From positions 124,001 through 188,000 of the forward strand of contig JANCYW010000012.1 of NCBI GenBank assembly GCA_026184775.1: 64,000 nt of DNA, given 5' to 3'. Made by a program: the position numbers and the translations under genes. Under the pieces are notes generated by a model. That model had not been told where the DNA came from and searched no databases. It was given only the letters and a program-made list of their open reading frames with translations. The stretch comes from Cyanidium caldarium (lineage: Eukaryota > Rhodophyta > Bangiophyceae > Cyanidiales > Cyanidiaceae). Positions 10,129 to 19,329 of the stretch are shown here, piece by piece (position 1 is the first letter of the stretch; each line of letters begins with the position of its first letter).

Positions 10129-10338
10129 TCAACCCTCCTGCATGGCGTTTTTGCGGGCGGCACGACGTGCACGGCGCAGTGCCAACAGGGAGCCTTTGCG
10201 GGCGAACTTTTGATTGCGCAGGAACTTTTTGTACACGCCCGTGGACGACGGGTATCGGTGCCGCGGCGGCCGCTTGATCCCGTTCCGGTGCGCCTTGAAC
10301 GACTGGTTGTGATTGGTGTGATTCTTCGACTTGGCCAT
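10129..10338 (-). CDS. RPL29: Ribosomal protein eL29 (RPL29)
   Basis: Complete 69-residue cytosolic large-subunit protein. The N-terminus [20 protein letters not shown] and following IKRP are nearly invariant in eukaryotic eL29, and the rest is Arg/Lys-rich as usual. Its stop lies 81 bp from the stop of the IleRS gene on the opposite strand. No intron is needed. The pure nuclear eukaryotic family helps establish that this is nuclear DNA. Confidence 0.97.
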   Translation of the reverse strand: MAKSKNHTNHNQSFKAHRNGIKRPPRHRYPSSTGVYKKFLRNQKFARKGSLLALRRARRAARKNAMQEG

Positions 10339-10700
10339 AAGTGAGTTTCACTGAGAGATGCGCTCCCGGCAGGCGATCGGATCGGAGAGAGGAAGAGGTC
10401 GCCGGAGGCGGAGGGGTCAAGAACGACGTCCGAAAAGGGGCCACCGAGGCGCAGCGCCGCGGGGGACGCGTCCTCCGGCGCGGAGAAATCCATGGAAGAG
10501 AATGGAATGTTGTGGAAGGAATGCAGGCGAACGGGCTGGTCGCAAGTTCGTCGCTCGCTCCCGTCCATCATGAAGGCCCGCCTGTCAGGGCACTTCACCG
10601 ATGGATCGCGTCCGCGAATCTACTGCGTTGTTCCCCGAATCCCGTCCTTGAGAAAGTTTGATGGCGTCTATTGTAACGATCCTCTATCGTCCTCGGCCTC
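10339..10700. other. Divergent promoter region, RPL29/membrane protein
   Basis: Spacer of 362 bp between divergent starts. It should contain the promoter of a highly expressed ribosomal protein gene. I see no clear TATA box, tRNA or repeat. Confidence 0.5.
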
Positions 10701-11156
10701 ATGCAACGTCGAGCGGAGAACATGTTCCGGGCGCTCTTCACGCCGTACAGGGACTCGCCGCGGCCGGAGATATCCGGCTCGCCGTACAGGCGGCGCCTCA
10801 AGTGGGACTGGCACCTGCGAAATTTAATATACGCGCTGACGCCAGGCGCTCTGGTTTTCGTGGCCAACCACTTTTACGAGAGACGAGGCCGACAGGCGCG
10901 TCTGGCGGTGGAGGTGCAGAGCGAGTCGGCAACCGCGGAGAGGCCGGAGGGGGACGGGAAGGAGATTTCAGCGCGACTGCAGAGCGAGGTCGCCGAACTG
11001 CAAGCGCAACTGCGTGAGCTGCGCGAGGCACTGATAGAGAAGCGGCCGCAAACCGATGGGGTGAAGGCAACGGCGGTGGCCGACAAGCAGCAGTCAACCG
11101 CAGACGCTCAGAATGCGCAACGAGCAGCCCGTCACGAACCGCCGAAGAGCGAATAA
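10701..11156 (+). CDS. Small membrane protein with coiled coil, unknown
   Basis: Protein of 151 residues that I do not recognise. It has a basic N-terminus (RRRLKWDWHLRN), one likely membrane span around residues 41-60 (LIYALTPGALVFVANHFY), and then a helical stretch with a heptad-like pattern (EVAELQAQLRELREALIEK, residues about 95-115), followed by a polar Gln/Ala tail. A second in-frame ATG at 10722 would give MFRALFTPYR. The layout suggests a single-pass organelle membrane protein that dimerises through its soluble part; this is inference. It ends about 55 bp before the end of the convergent UTP12 gene. Confidence 0.6.
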   Translation: MQRRAENMFRALFTPYRDSPRPEISGSPYRRRLKWDWHLRNLIYALTPGALVFVANHFYERRGRQARLAVEVQSESATAERPEGDGKEISARLQSEVAELQAQLRELREALIEKRPQTDGVKATAVADKQQSTADAQNAQRAARHEPPKSE

Positions 11157-11210
11157 CGCCCAGTGTACAGAAACACCCATATCCGTGCCCGGCAACGCCT
11201 GTCACCGCAT

Positions 11211-14200
11211 TTAGGTACCTCTCCCAGCCGACGATACCACCGCATCCGGCCACGGTGTGTCCCGCTTCAGCAGCGATAATGCCGCCAGGTTCATGCCCAG
11301 ACAATCGCGGTAGGCGCCGAATAGTCGTTTGCAAGCGGCACGCAGTCGCTCCGCCTGCATGCGCCCGAACCAGCCGCTGTCACCACCGCTGCCGATGACG
11401 GTAAAGTGCTCGTGCAACAACAACAGAGCACAGCGAGCCAGCAGCTCGTGGTCGAACGTCACTCCGCCGGCCGGCATCGCCTGTGCCTGCCCATGCATCC
11501 AATCACTACACAAACGCAGCAGCTGCGTGGCCGCCACGAAAGGCAGCGAGCGCAGCGCGGACTCGAGGTGGCTGCCGCGGGCACGTCGCAACACCCGCAG
11601 CAGATCGGACACGTCGTGCAGGTCAACGCGGCGCTCGGCAGTGACGCTGGCCCACTCCACCCGGTGCAACACTTCCAGAACGGCATCCGCCGTGGCCACG
11701 CTATCCAGCGTGCGCAACGCCGTCGGCGCCAGCGCACTGGTCGGCGCTTCCGCCTCCGAACGACCTCCGTCCGACTCGCTCAGCTCGCCTAGATACTCCG
11801 TGTCCGGCTCGACGACCGCGGCCACATCGAACAACTGTCGTCGGCGCTCTTCGTGTGCCTCGCCGGCCAGAATCTGGTCGCGACTCCGCCGCCACAACCG
11901 AATGCTGCCGTCAGTGCCTGCGCTGGCCAGCACCTCGCCGTGCGCCCCCACCGCCATGGCGGTCAGGCGACCGCTGCGGTGCCCCCAACCACCGGAGCCG
12001 TTCACGCCCACGCCCTCAAAGTAGGCCACCAGCGCCGACTCCCCACCGACATCGGCGTCCCAGTAGCGCAGGCAGCCGTCGCGACCGCCCGAGCAGAAAC
12101 CGTGCTCGCTTCTGTTTTCATCCTCCTCGTCGCTGCCGGGCACGAACCGCACCACCGTTACGCCGTCCTCGTGCGCGCGCCCGAAACTGCGACGACAATC
12201 GCCGTAATCCAGCCCCCACACTTTGCACGACTTGTCCGCCGAGCCGGTCACCACCAGCTTCGAGTCGGCGCTCACGTCCATGCACAGCACCGGCAACTTG
12301 TGTCCGTACAGACACAGATGGAACTGGAGCGTGTCGGCGCGGAACACCTGCACCGTCGCGTCCAACAACGCCACCAGCAGCAGCCGCCCGTCCGGACTGA
12401 ACGCTACCGCAGTCACCTCGTCGGAGAGCGGAACGGTTTGTTCGGCTGTCAGGCGACAAGCATCATCTCCGTCACCTGAATGGACGACGCGCCACCGACG
12501 AAGGCATCGGGCCGAGCCACCCGTAACCAGCATTCGCCCGCCGGGCGACAGCGCCATGGCGCGCACGCCCGCATCCGTCGGCGCAGATACGGCGTCCTCC
12601 TCGGCGGCCGCGTATATGTCGACCACCGCACCGCCGTGGCAGTCCAGCACCAACAAGTGGCTGCAACGCGTGCCCACCACGGCGTATCGCGCCTCCAACA
12701 GCGGTGCCCCCAGCGACGTCGGCGGCGGCGGCAAGAACACCGCGCAGGTGCCCGTCATGGCAGGCGCATCGTCAGCTTCCAGTCGCTGCAGCGGGATGCT
12801 GCGCAGACACTGGCCGGTGTCGCTGCTCCACACCCTGGCGACGGTGCTGAGCGACAATAACAGCGGCGCCGGCGCCCATCGTCGCGGACGAACCGTCTGA
12901 TGCGCATCCGAGAAGGCGAGCGCGCGGATCTCGTCGCGATGGCCGTATTCGTCGACGGCGGCCACCAGCTCGGAGGTCGCTGGCGCTGTCGCGACATCGC
13001 CCGGCTCCACCTCGGAGGTGAGTTCAGCGGCGGCGCGCTTCTTCCGCGCCTGCTTCGCCAACGCCGGCATGCTGGTGCAGAACACCATCAACGCATTATC
13101 ACTGAGGACGTGAATCGTGTACACCGTCGGTAAAGAGGGCGATAGACGCACCGATAACGTGGAGAGAAACGCCATACCGGTGTGTTTGGCGCCCACCCGC
13201 ATTCGATGACAGCGGTATAGAAAATCAACGGTATCCAGCGGCCACTCGGCCGCTGAGTCTCCCTGTCCCACGGCGGCTTGCGAGTGGCGGGCGCGCCGCT
13301 GTCGCCGCGTGCGATGGGCGCGCGCCTCTCTCTCGCTGCGCACGCGGTACCACTCCACATAGCGATCGGCGCTGCGGCAGGCGAGCAACCGACCATCGGC
13401 CGATGCCTCCAGACCGAGCACCCGCGACTTGCTCTCCACACCCACCGCGCCGACGCTCTCCAGCGGCTCTTCGCGATCGTCGGGACGTTGCGCATCGCTC
13501 GCGAGACGCCACCCCCGCAGCTGCTGATCCCCGGAACCGCTGAGCAGCAACGAAAGCTGTGGCAGATACGCCAGCGCCCACACTTCGCCACGGTGGCCCA
13601 CCAGTGTCTGCACACAGTAGCCGAGCGTCAGGTCCCACACTTTCGCCGTGCCGTCTTTGCTGGCGCTGACCAGGTGTCGGGTCGACAACGAAGATGCTAC
13701 CGGACTTGCAGCGGCGGCGGTGGCGGTCAGCCACTCCAGCGCCGTGATCATGCCGCGGTGGGCGTCGCGCAAGCGGAACAGGCCGCGGTCGACGGCGACA
13801 TCCCAGGCGGCGATTTCGCCAGCGGTCGAGGCGCTCACCAGCGAGTTGCCGCCCTCGGGGTGCCATCGCACGACGGTGACCGCGTTGCGGTGCGCCTGGA
13901 TGGTGGAGAGCAGGGCAGTGCGCACACCGCGCTGCTCATCCGCGCCCCCGAAACACTTAAGCGGTGTGTTATCGGTGACGGACGATTCGGGAAGGAGCGA
14001 CGAGCCGGGCGACGGCCCCAGCGCCACCAGGAACACGCGGATGCTGCCGTCAGCATAGCCGACGGCGGTGCGACACGCTGCAGCACTCTCAGCGGTTGCA
14101 CTGGTGTTGTCCGCACCCGCAACGGTGGCTAGACAAGTCACCGGCGCCAGCACCTGCGGGTCACCGAGCCGCGCCAACAGAAGCCCGCTGCGCCAGTTCC

Positions 14201-14417
14201 ACACGTGCACCGCCTCGACAGCCGCCACCGCCACCAGTTCAGATGGCGATTCTGTCCGGCGCCGTCGAGGAACCGATCCGAAATCCAGCGCTGACACTGC
14301 ATGGCCATCCAGCGATAGAGCGTCGCGTGCACCGCGGAATCCGCCGATCGCCCCCTGCGGGGTGGCCACCAGCCCCAGCACCCGGTCGGGAACGTAAGGG
14401 TGGTACGATTGCACCAT
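11211..14417 (-). CDS. UTP12: UTP12/WDR3, U3 snoRNP small-subunit processome protein
   Basis: WD40 protein of 1068 residues with two arrays of repeats (for example HLVSASKDGTAKVWDL, LLSGSGDQQLRGW, VVTGSADKSCKVWGLDYGDC, VLASAGTDGSIRLW) and a C-terminal helical Utp12 domain beginning near the TADAVLEVLHRVEWASV stretch. The repeat ending KVWGLDYGDCRRSF followed by a second-propeller blade is distinctive for WDR3/Dip2/Utp12 among the UTP-B proteins. Known role: scaffold of the UTP-B complex in early 18S rRNA processing in the nucleolus. Length is slightly above yeast and human homologues because of Ala/Ser-rich loops. The ATG at 14417 gives MVQSYHPYVP, close to the usual N-terminus. Confidence 0.9.
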   Translation of the reverse strand: MVQSYHPYVPDRVLGLVATPQGAIGGFRGARDALSLDGHAVSALDFGSVPRRRRTESPSELVAVAAVEAVHVWNWRSGLLLARLGDPQVLAPVTCLATVAGADNTSATAESAAACRTAVGYADGSIRVFLVALGPSPGSSLLPESSVTDNTPLKCFGGADEQRGVRTALLSTIQAHRNAVTVVRWHPEGGNSLVSASTAGEIAAWDVAVDRGLFRLRDAHRGMITALEWLTATAAAASPVASSLSTRHLVSASKDGTAKVWDLTLGYCVQTLVGHRGEVWALAYLPQLSLLLSGSGDQQLRGWRLASDAQRPDDREEPLESVGAVGVESKSRVLGLEASADGRLLACRSADRYVEWYRVRSEREARAHRTRRQRRARHSQAAVGQGDSAAEWPLDTVDFLYRCHRMRVGAKHTGMAFLSTLSVRLSPSLPTVYTIHVLSDNALMVFCTSMPALAKQARKKRAAAELTSEVEPGDVATAPATSELVAAVDEYGHRDEIRALAFSDAHQTVRPRRWAPAPLLLSLSTVARVWSSDTGQCLRSIPLQRLEADDAPAMTGTCAVFLPPPPTSLGAPLLEARYAVVGTRCSHLLVLDCHGGAVVDIYAAAEEDAVSAPTDAGVRAMALSPGGRMLVTGGSARCLRRWRVVHSGDGDDACRLTAEQTVPLSDEVTAVAFSPDGRLLLVALLDATVQVFRADTLQFHLCLYGHKLPVLCMDVSADSKLVVTGSADKSCKVWGLDYGDCRRSFGRAHEDGVTVVRFVPGSDEEDENRSEHGFCSGGRDGCLRYWDADVGGESALVAYFEGVGVNGSGGWGHRSGRLTAMAVGAHGEVLASAGTDGSIRLWRRSRDQILAGEAHEERRRQLFDVAAVVEPDTEYLGELSESDGGRSEAEAPTSALAPTALRTLDSVATADAVLEVLHRVEWASVTAERRVDLHDVSDLLRVLRRARGSHLESALRSLPFVAATQLLRLCSDWMHGQAQAMPAGGVTFDHELLARCALLLLHEHFTVIGSGGDSGWFGRMQAERLRAACKRLFGAYRDCLGMNLAALSLLKRDTPWPDAVVSSAGRGT

Positions 14418-14746
14418 GCTGAGGGCACGAACAGAAGTTATTCAAGCGCCCCACAGACTCACTGGGCCTGCCGCTGCTAAAGATACTTGGGAGACGAATT
14501 CATGAGGGTGGATGGGTCAGCAGGTCGTGCAACCAGGCGTCTGTCCTGCACTGCCGTCGCCGCCGTGGTCGTCGCCGCCGCCAGGAACATCCGATCCGAT
14601 TCGCCCCTTCGCAGCGAGGATGCATTTCGGACCATTCATTCGGCGTTCGGTGGCTGTCGCTGAAGCACGTTTCGAGTGGGATATTTACTGCGGCAGCGCC
14701 ACCCAACCTGCAGACAGACGTATTGCTCGGCTTGCGGGGCACCGTC
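14418..14746. other. Divergent promoter region, UTP12/CCT gene
   Basis: Spacer of 329 bp between divergent starts. No ORF with recognisable features, RNA gene or repeat is seen. Confidence 0.5.
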
Positions 14747-16552
14747 ATGACGCGCAAAAGGTCAACGCCGAATAGACAAGCAGAGGAATACTCTCGGACA
14801 CCGCAGCGCTTGCCTCCGGCACGGGTGCCATCCGATCAATCGGCGAGGGCGGCGGCGGCGGCGGCTGTCGCTGGAGCGCAGCACGGCGACGACGACAGCG
14901 ACCGGGCGGCTGCCGCGTTGTTCGCCCTGTCGGCATCGCCGGCGGTGGGCGCAGCACCGCCAATGGCACGCCACAGCGACAGCTTCAGCGTCGGCGTGCG
15001 GGGCGCAGTGAACACCTCTGCTCACCGGGGCGGATCTTATCTGGAGTTGCCGACATCGCTAGGCAACACGCCGAACCTGCAGGCGGCGGAAGTGTTGGAG
15101 GCGCGGCCGCTGGGCGCGTCACCCATGCCGCGAACGGATAGCGCGACGTTTTTCCAGGATGCAGCGGCCCATGGCACGCCGCATCGATGGCAAGCGCCGA
15201 TGAGTGCGCTGCGCCATCGCGTCGGGGTGCCCTCTCAAGCGATGACGACCGGCACATCGCAGCCGCCCAGCATCAGCGGCTCCGGGTTGACGCCCTTCTT
15301 GCAGGAGGACGCGTTTCGCAGCGGCATGTCCAGCGTTCTGCTAGGTCCAGGTCGCAACGGCCAGGCGGATGTGGGCATCACTCCGGAGTTGCACGGCGGC
15401 ACTGCCGCCATGTTGGACGCGCTGGTGGGCGGGAGCGTGCAAGAGCGCAGCACGGGCACGCCAGCCGGCGCGAATATGCTAGGGCTGTTCGGCACGCCCA
15501 ACCTGATACCCAATCACGGTCTGGAACACACGATGCAGTGGTTGCCGCCCGAGAGCCGGCAGCGGAGAGCCGCAGCGGCCGTCGAGGACGAGAGGCCGCT
15601 GAAGGCGACACCACGACTACACGAGCACCTGTGTCGCGACTTTGCGGTGTCGGAAGAGCTGTCGCATGCGGACGCAGCCGGTTCAGGCGAATCGCCTGGC
15701 GGGGCGTCGCCGCGGGTGGAGAAGCGCCGCCGTCGTGCGTTGGACAAGCCGCCGTCGCCGCCGTTGCCGCCGTCGCCTCCTCCTGACGCGGACATGCAAG
15801 CCGATCCGGCGGCGCTGGAGTCGTCGGCGGCGTATCAGGAGGCGCTGGAGTTTTTGCAGCGGCTGCGCGGCGAACAATATGAGCGCCCGCCATGGCTGCC
15901 GCCGCCGCTGCTGCAGTCCATGCAGCCGGTGGTGGAGGAGCGCACCGAGGCCGACGGCACACCGACGCGTTACTGCTTCGTGCCGGTGTTCGTGCCACAT
16001 CCGTATTTCTTCGTGAAATGGATGCAAGAGTTGGCGGGCATGAATGTCGCATCGCCATCGCCGCGGGCACCCTGGGGAGCGACGACACCATCGGGCCATG
16101 GCGCGCCAGGGGCCGAACGTGCGCGTGCCAACGTCGACCAGGCGAGTCGACATAGCGATAGGGTGTCGTGGGACGCAGCGCACGGCGGAACCGCCAGCGC
16201 CCCTGTGCAGGAGCCCGCAGAGTACGTGCCCTCCCCGACGGTGTATTGCCACTTTGCGGTGCCGCCCATACACTCGGCCACCAGCGCCGAGGAGCGGCGA
16301 CGCCTCGAGAACCTGATATCGGAACACAAGTTCAAGCAGATGACCCGACAGGCGGCCATCGTGCGCTTCCGCCAGAAGAAGAAAGAGCGCAAGTTCGAGA
16401 AGAGGGTGCGCTACTCGTGTCGCAAGAACCTCGCAGACGTACGCCCGCGTGTCAAGGGCCGCTTTGTGAAGATGGACACCAGCAGTTGGGGCTCGGAGGG
16501 TGCGGCCCAGTCGCATTCCACATCCTGCGACAATATCACAGCGTCGAGGTAG
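14747..16552 (+). CDS. CCT-domain transcriptional regulator
   Basis: Protein of 601 residues ending in a CCT motif (about residues 532-577): [20 protein letters not shown], then [23 protein letters not shown] (CONSTANS, CO-like, TOC1) motifs occur in plants, algae and some relatives, act in nuclear import and DNA/NF-Y contact, and mark regulators of light, clock or metabolism. No B-box zinc finger or response-regulator receiver domain is visible upstream, so it is a CCT-only protein (CMF class). The remaining 530 residues are low-complexity with Ala, Pro and Ser tracts and a poly-Pro stretch ([12 protein letters not shown]). The ATG at 14747 is used because the frame upstream opens only with TTG. 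The target process cannot be told. Confidence 0.88.
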   Translation: MTRKRSTPNRQAEEYSRTPQRLPPARVPSDQSARAAAAAAVAGAQHGDDDSDRAAAALFALSASPAVGAAPPMARHSDSFSVGVRGAVNTSAHRGGSYLELPTSLGNTPNLQAAEVLEARPLGASPMPRTDSATFFQDAAAHGTPHRWQAPMSALRHRVGVPSQAMTTGTSQPPSISGSGLTPFLQEDAFRSGMSSVLLGPGRNGQADVGITPELHGGTAAMLDALVGGSVQERSTGTPAGANMLGLFGTPNLIPNHGLEHTMQWLPPESRQRRAAAAVEDERPLKATPRLHEHLCRDFAVSEELSHADAAGSGESPGGASPRVEKRRRRALDKPPSPPLPPSPPPDADMQADPAALESSAAYQEALEFLQRLRGEQYERPPWLPPPLLQSMQPVVEERTEADGTPTRYCFVPVFVPHPYFFVKWMQELAGMNVASPSPRAPWGATTPSGHGAPGAERARANVDQASRHSDRVSWDAAHGGTASAPVQEPAEYVPSPTVYCHFAVPPIHSATSAEERRRLENLISEHKFKQMTRQAAIVRFRQKKKERKFEKRVRYSCRKNLADVRPRVKGRFVKMDTSSWGSEGAAQSHSTSCDNITASR

Positions 16553-16912
16553 TGGATGCGCAAGGCGAACCAAGTGCAGTGGGTATATCTGAACATGGCG
16601 GGCACTGGCGCCGAAGGACAGTAGGGCATTGTTAGCGATAAATATTGGATGCCGAACGGCCCCCACCGAGGGCAACTGCCTCCTCGTCCGGTGTCTGCCG
16701 CGCCCGACTTTCATTTGAAATGTCTCGAGTGCGGTTGCCTCCGACACGGGTGGAATGGGCGCGCTGCGACTTGCGTTGGAAGACACCCGCGCTGTCAACA
16801 CGCTTGCGTGCGTCATGCGCTTGTGAGGCGGCACGGATGCATCGAGCGCCGTGGGCGTGCTGAATAGATATTCACCGACGTGTTCGGTCGCTCGTTCTTC
16901 TCGGCATCTCCC
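16553..16912. other. Spacer after CCT gene
   Basis: Spacer of 360 bp between two genes on the same strand. It has an AT-rich patch at 16635-16650 (gataaatattgg) and another just before the next gene (tagatattcacc) that could be core promoter elements. No gene is seen. Confidence 0.45.
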
Positions 16913-18235
16913 ATGCCTCCGCGCGGCTCGACGTTGTTCGCCGGACTGCGCTTGTGGGCAGAGGAGGGCGTCCCGGCGCTAGCGCTGGAGTTGTGGCGGC
17001 AGCACGGCGGCGAGGTGGTGTCGCTCCCGGAGGAAGCGACGGTGCTAGTGTCGGACAACGAGCGGGCGCCGATCACCCGCCAGTTGGTGACGCGGCGGTA
17101 CGGCAAGTTCGCCGACGGGCGACAACCGCGGGTGTGGGCCAGCGACATTGTGCAGTACTGGGTGGAGGAGGAGAGCATCATAACCGATCAGAGCACCACG
17201 AGGGTGTTCCAGCGGAGAGCAGTGCTGGACGATGAGGAGGAGGTGGATGCGGGTGCGCCCGCTGAGGCAGTGCGGGCAGCAGACGGTGATATCGTGCGGC
17301 AGATATTGGTGCCGCGCGGGCCCGCCACCGGCAGCGTCGAGACGGCGCCGTCGGTGCATCCGGCAGCGGATGAGGTGGCCGCGGAAGTGGCACCGCTAGC
17401 GTCTAGCGCGAACGCCCCGCGTCGAGCGCTGCATCCGCTGTTGGCGACGAAGCATCTGCATCGGGCGGGACAGGTGTGCCCGGCGTGCAATCCGCACGGC
17501 ACCAAGGTGCGGCGACCGCGCTCGCCCACCGCGCACCACCACAAACGCGGGGGAGTGTGTCCGGCGTGTCCGCCAGTGCGCAATCCGCGCGGGCCGCACA
17601 ACCGCGGTCGGTATCGCACGTTGGAGGATCTGCTGAAACGTCAAACGTCGCCGGCGGGCGAGCCGCTGCAGCGACCGATGCGCAGCGAGCCGTGGCCACA
17701 TAGTGAGCCGCGCGAAGCGTTGCGGACGTGCTATGCGGAGGCGCCGACGGATGTGCGCTTTGTGGAGGAGGAGGAGGAGGAGGCCGATGTGTACGACCAC
17801 GAGTACCTGGGAGTGTTGCGGTCGCGTTACATCCACTATATCGAGCGAGGACGGGGTATCACCCGTGAGTTTATCGGGCGCAACGGGTTCGAGTTGCGAC
17901 GACGCGCGTCGCCGTTGCGCAGCGCGTTGGCGGTGAAAGAGCGAGGCGAAGTCGACGGCGCCGTGCTCGGACGACGACGCACCATGGCGCCACCGTTGTG
18001 GCAGAGCGAGCCGCGGCGTGGACCGGCGTCGTCGCAGTGGATGGAGTCGCAGCTGCCACCTTTCAGACCGGGTCGCTCACCGGCGCGCACAGCCGGCGCC
18101 GGCACCAAACCGTGGCCGGTGGTGTCTGATGCGGGGGACTCGCGTTGGCGACGGCATTCGCTAGCGCTAGACGAGCCGTCGTGGCGCAAACGCGTCCGTC
18201 GCTCGCTGGACGGGGAACTGGAGCGCGAGCGATGA
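16913..18235 (+). CDS. BRCT-like protein with paired CPAC motifs, unknown
   Basis: Protein of 440 residues. Residues 1-90 look like a single BRCT domain: LFAGLRLWAEEGVPALALEL, GGEVVS, then ATVLVSD and a closing WASDIVQYWVEEE helix. This domain usually binds phosphopeptides in DNA-damage or replication proteins. Further on are two similar Cys segments about 30 residues apart, GQVCPACNPHG and GGVCPACPPVRNPRG, which together could bind one zinc ion. The rest is basic and disordered, with an acidic EEEEEE run. A DBF4-like role was considered, but the DBF4 zinc motif is not present. The frame has a stop shortly upstream of an initial GTG; the ATG at 16913 begins right at the domain. Confidence 0.65.
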   Translation: MPPRGSTLFAGLRLWAEEGVPALALELWRQHGGEVVSLPEEATVLVSDNERAPITRQLVTRRYGKFADGRQPRVWASDIVQYWVEEESIITDQSTTRVFQRRAVLDDEEEVDAGAPAEAVRAADGDIVRQILVPRGPATGSVETAPSVHPAADEVAAEVAPLASSANAPRRALHPLLATKHLHRAGQVCPACNPHGTKVRRPRSPTAHHHKRGGVCPACPPVRNPRGPHNRGRYRTLEDLLKRQTSPAGEPLQRPMRSEPWPHSEPREALRTCYAEAPTDVRFVEEEEEEADVYDHEYLGVLRSRYIHYIERGRGITREFIGRNGFELRRRASPLRSALAVKERGEVDGAVLGRRRTMAPPLWQSEPRRGPASSQWMESQLPPFRPGRSPARTAGAGTKPWPVVSDAGDSRWRRHSLALDEPSWRKRVRRSLDGELERER

Positions 18236-18463
18236 GCACGGATGATAGAGGGCGGGAGTGGCCGTGGAGGCCATGGAGGCCGATGCTCTTGTCGATTCGA
18301 GTATGGTAAAAAGTGAATGGTGTGCCTGGTGTGCTGCCATTCTCTCCGGTATGCGACGTCGGCGACATTTCAGGTCGCACTGCCGCGGAAAGATGAAGGA
18401 GTGGCTTGGGGCGACTTGCCCGGCCTGCGCACCCTCACGCCGTCGGCGTCTCCGTCTGCCACC

Positions 18464-19177
18464 ATGAGTCAGCCATCACAGGCTGCGTTGGTGCCCAATC
18501 CCAACCCACTCGACGGTAGTGCCCCGTTGGTGGTGCGTCATGGCAAGAGGCGGCGGCGACGGCAGCGGAGGAAAGGAGTGCTGCGGAGGCTCTTCGAAGC
18601 GGGAGAACAGATGGAGGCGGAGGAGGAGGAGAGCGGGTGGACAGAGACGCCAGACGAAGTGTCGATTCCAGCGGATGCGGGCGACGCAGCGGATGCCCCT
18701 GTCCCTTTCGACTTGCAACTTCACTCTGCGTCAGATGTTTCGGCGCGGGCGGCGTCGCAACTGCTGCGACATCTGGCGCGCTTCCAGTCGCGGCTCTATC
18801 GGGAGCAGCCGCGCAAGTTCAACGCCCACAAACGATACGTGACCGGCTTTCGGGAGACGCTGCGAGCGGTGCGCTCCGGGCGCTGTCGGCAGTTGGTGTT
18901 GCTGGCCAGCGATACGGACGCGCCCGCCATCGCCGCCAGCTTGGAGGCGTTCCGGTGCACTTGCGCCGAGCGCGGCGTGCGAGTGCTGCAGCCGCTCCGA
19001 CGTCGGCAACTGGGCGCGGCGTTGCGGGCGGTGCGCGGAACCGTGGCATCGCGACGACGTGGCGAGAACTGTGTGGGCATCCTATCGACCGACGGCGCCT
19101 ACGCGTGGTATTGCCAGTTGTTGGAGGCGGCGGCGGATGACGGACGACCGGGCGATTCCGCCGCCGAGACAAGCTGA
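18464..19177 (+). CDS. SECIS-binding protein 2-like (L7Ae/L30e RNA-binding)
   Basis: Protein of 237 residues. A basic patch ([11 protein letters not shown]) and an acidic linker precede a region, about residues 90-220, that matches the SBP2/SECISBP2L RNA-binding module: RFQSRLYREQPRKFNAHKRY, VTGFRETLRAVRSGRCRQLV, LLASD, then RGVRVLQPLRRRQLGAALRA and GILSTDGAYAWY. In SBP2 this L7Ae-type fold binds the kink turn of SECIS elements and recruits the selenocysteine elongation factor. The protein is much shorter than vertebrate SBP2 but similar to the minimal functional part. The ATG at 18464 has a favourable context (ACCATGA); an upstream in-frame ATG at 18317 would add an unlikely leader. An L30e-like paralogue is the alternative. 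Confidence 0.78.
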   Translation: MSQPSQAALVPNPNPLDGSAPLVVRHGKRRRRRQRRKGVLRRLFEAGEQMEAEEEESGWTETPDEVSIPADAGDAADAPVPFDLQLHSASDVSARAASQLLRHLARFQSRLYREQPRKFNAHKRYVTGFRETLRAVRSGRCRQLVLLASDTDAPAIAASLEAFRCTCAERGVRVLQPLRRRQLGAALRAVRGTVASRRRGENCVGILSTDGAYAWYCQLLEAAADDGRPGDSAAETS

Positions 19178-19329
19178 TCTGCGGGTCACTGAAATATTGC
19201 GCCGGCGAGCAGTACGTCCTTGCTGCCACCCTTTACTCGTGCGTCCGTCTCCTAGCGGCGCACTGGTGTGCGCGTCTGTTTAGGCCGCTGCGCCCGCGCA
19301 CGCTCTCCCCACGCATGCGCACACGCTTT

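Noticed and set aside
15683-16834. 383-codon ORF opposite the CCT gene
   Set aside because: Antisense to the CCT motif; His/Arg-rich.
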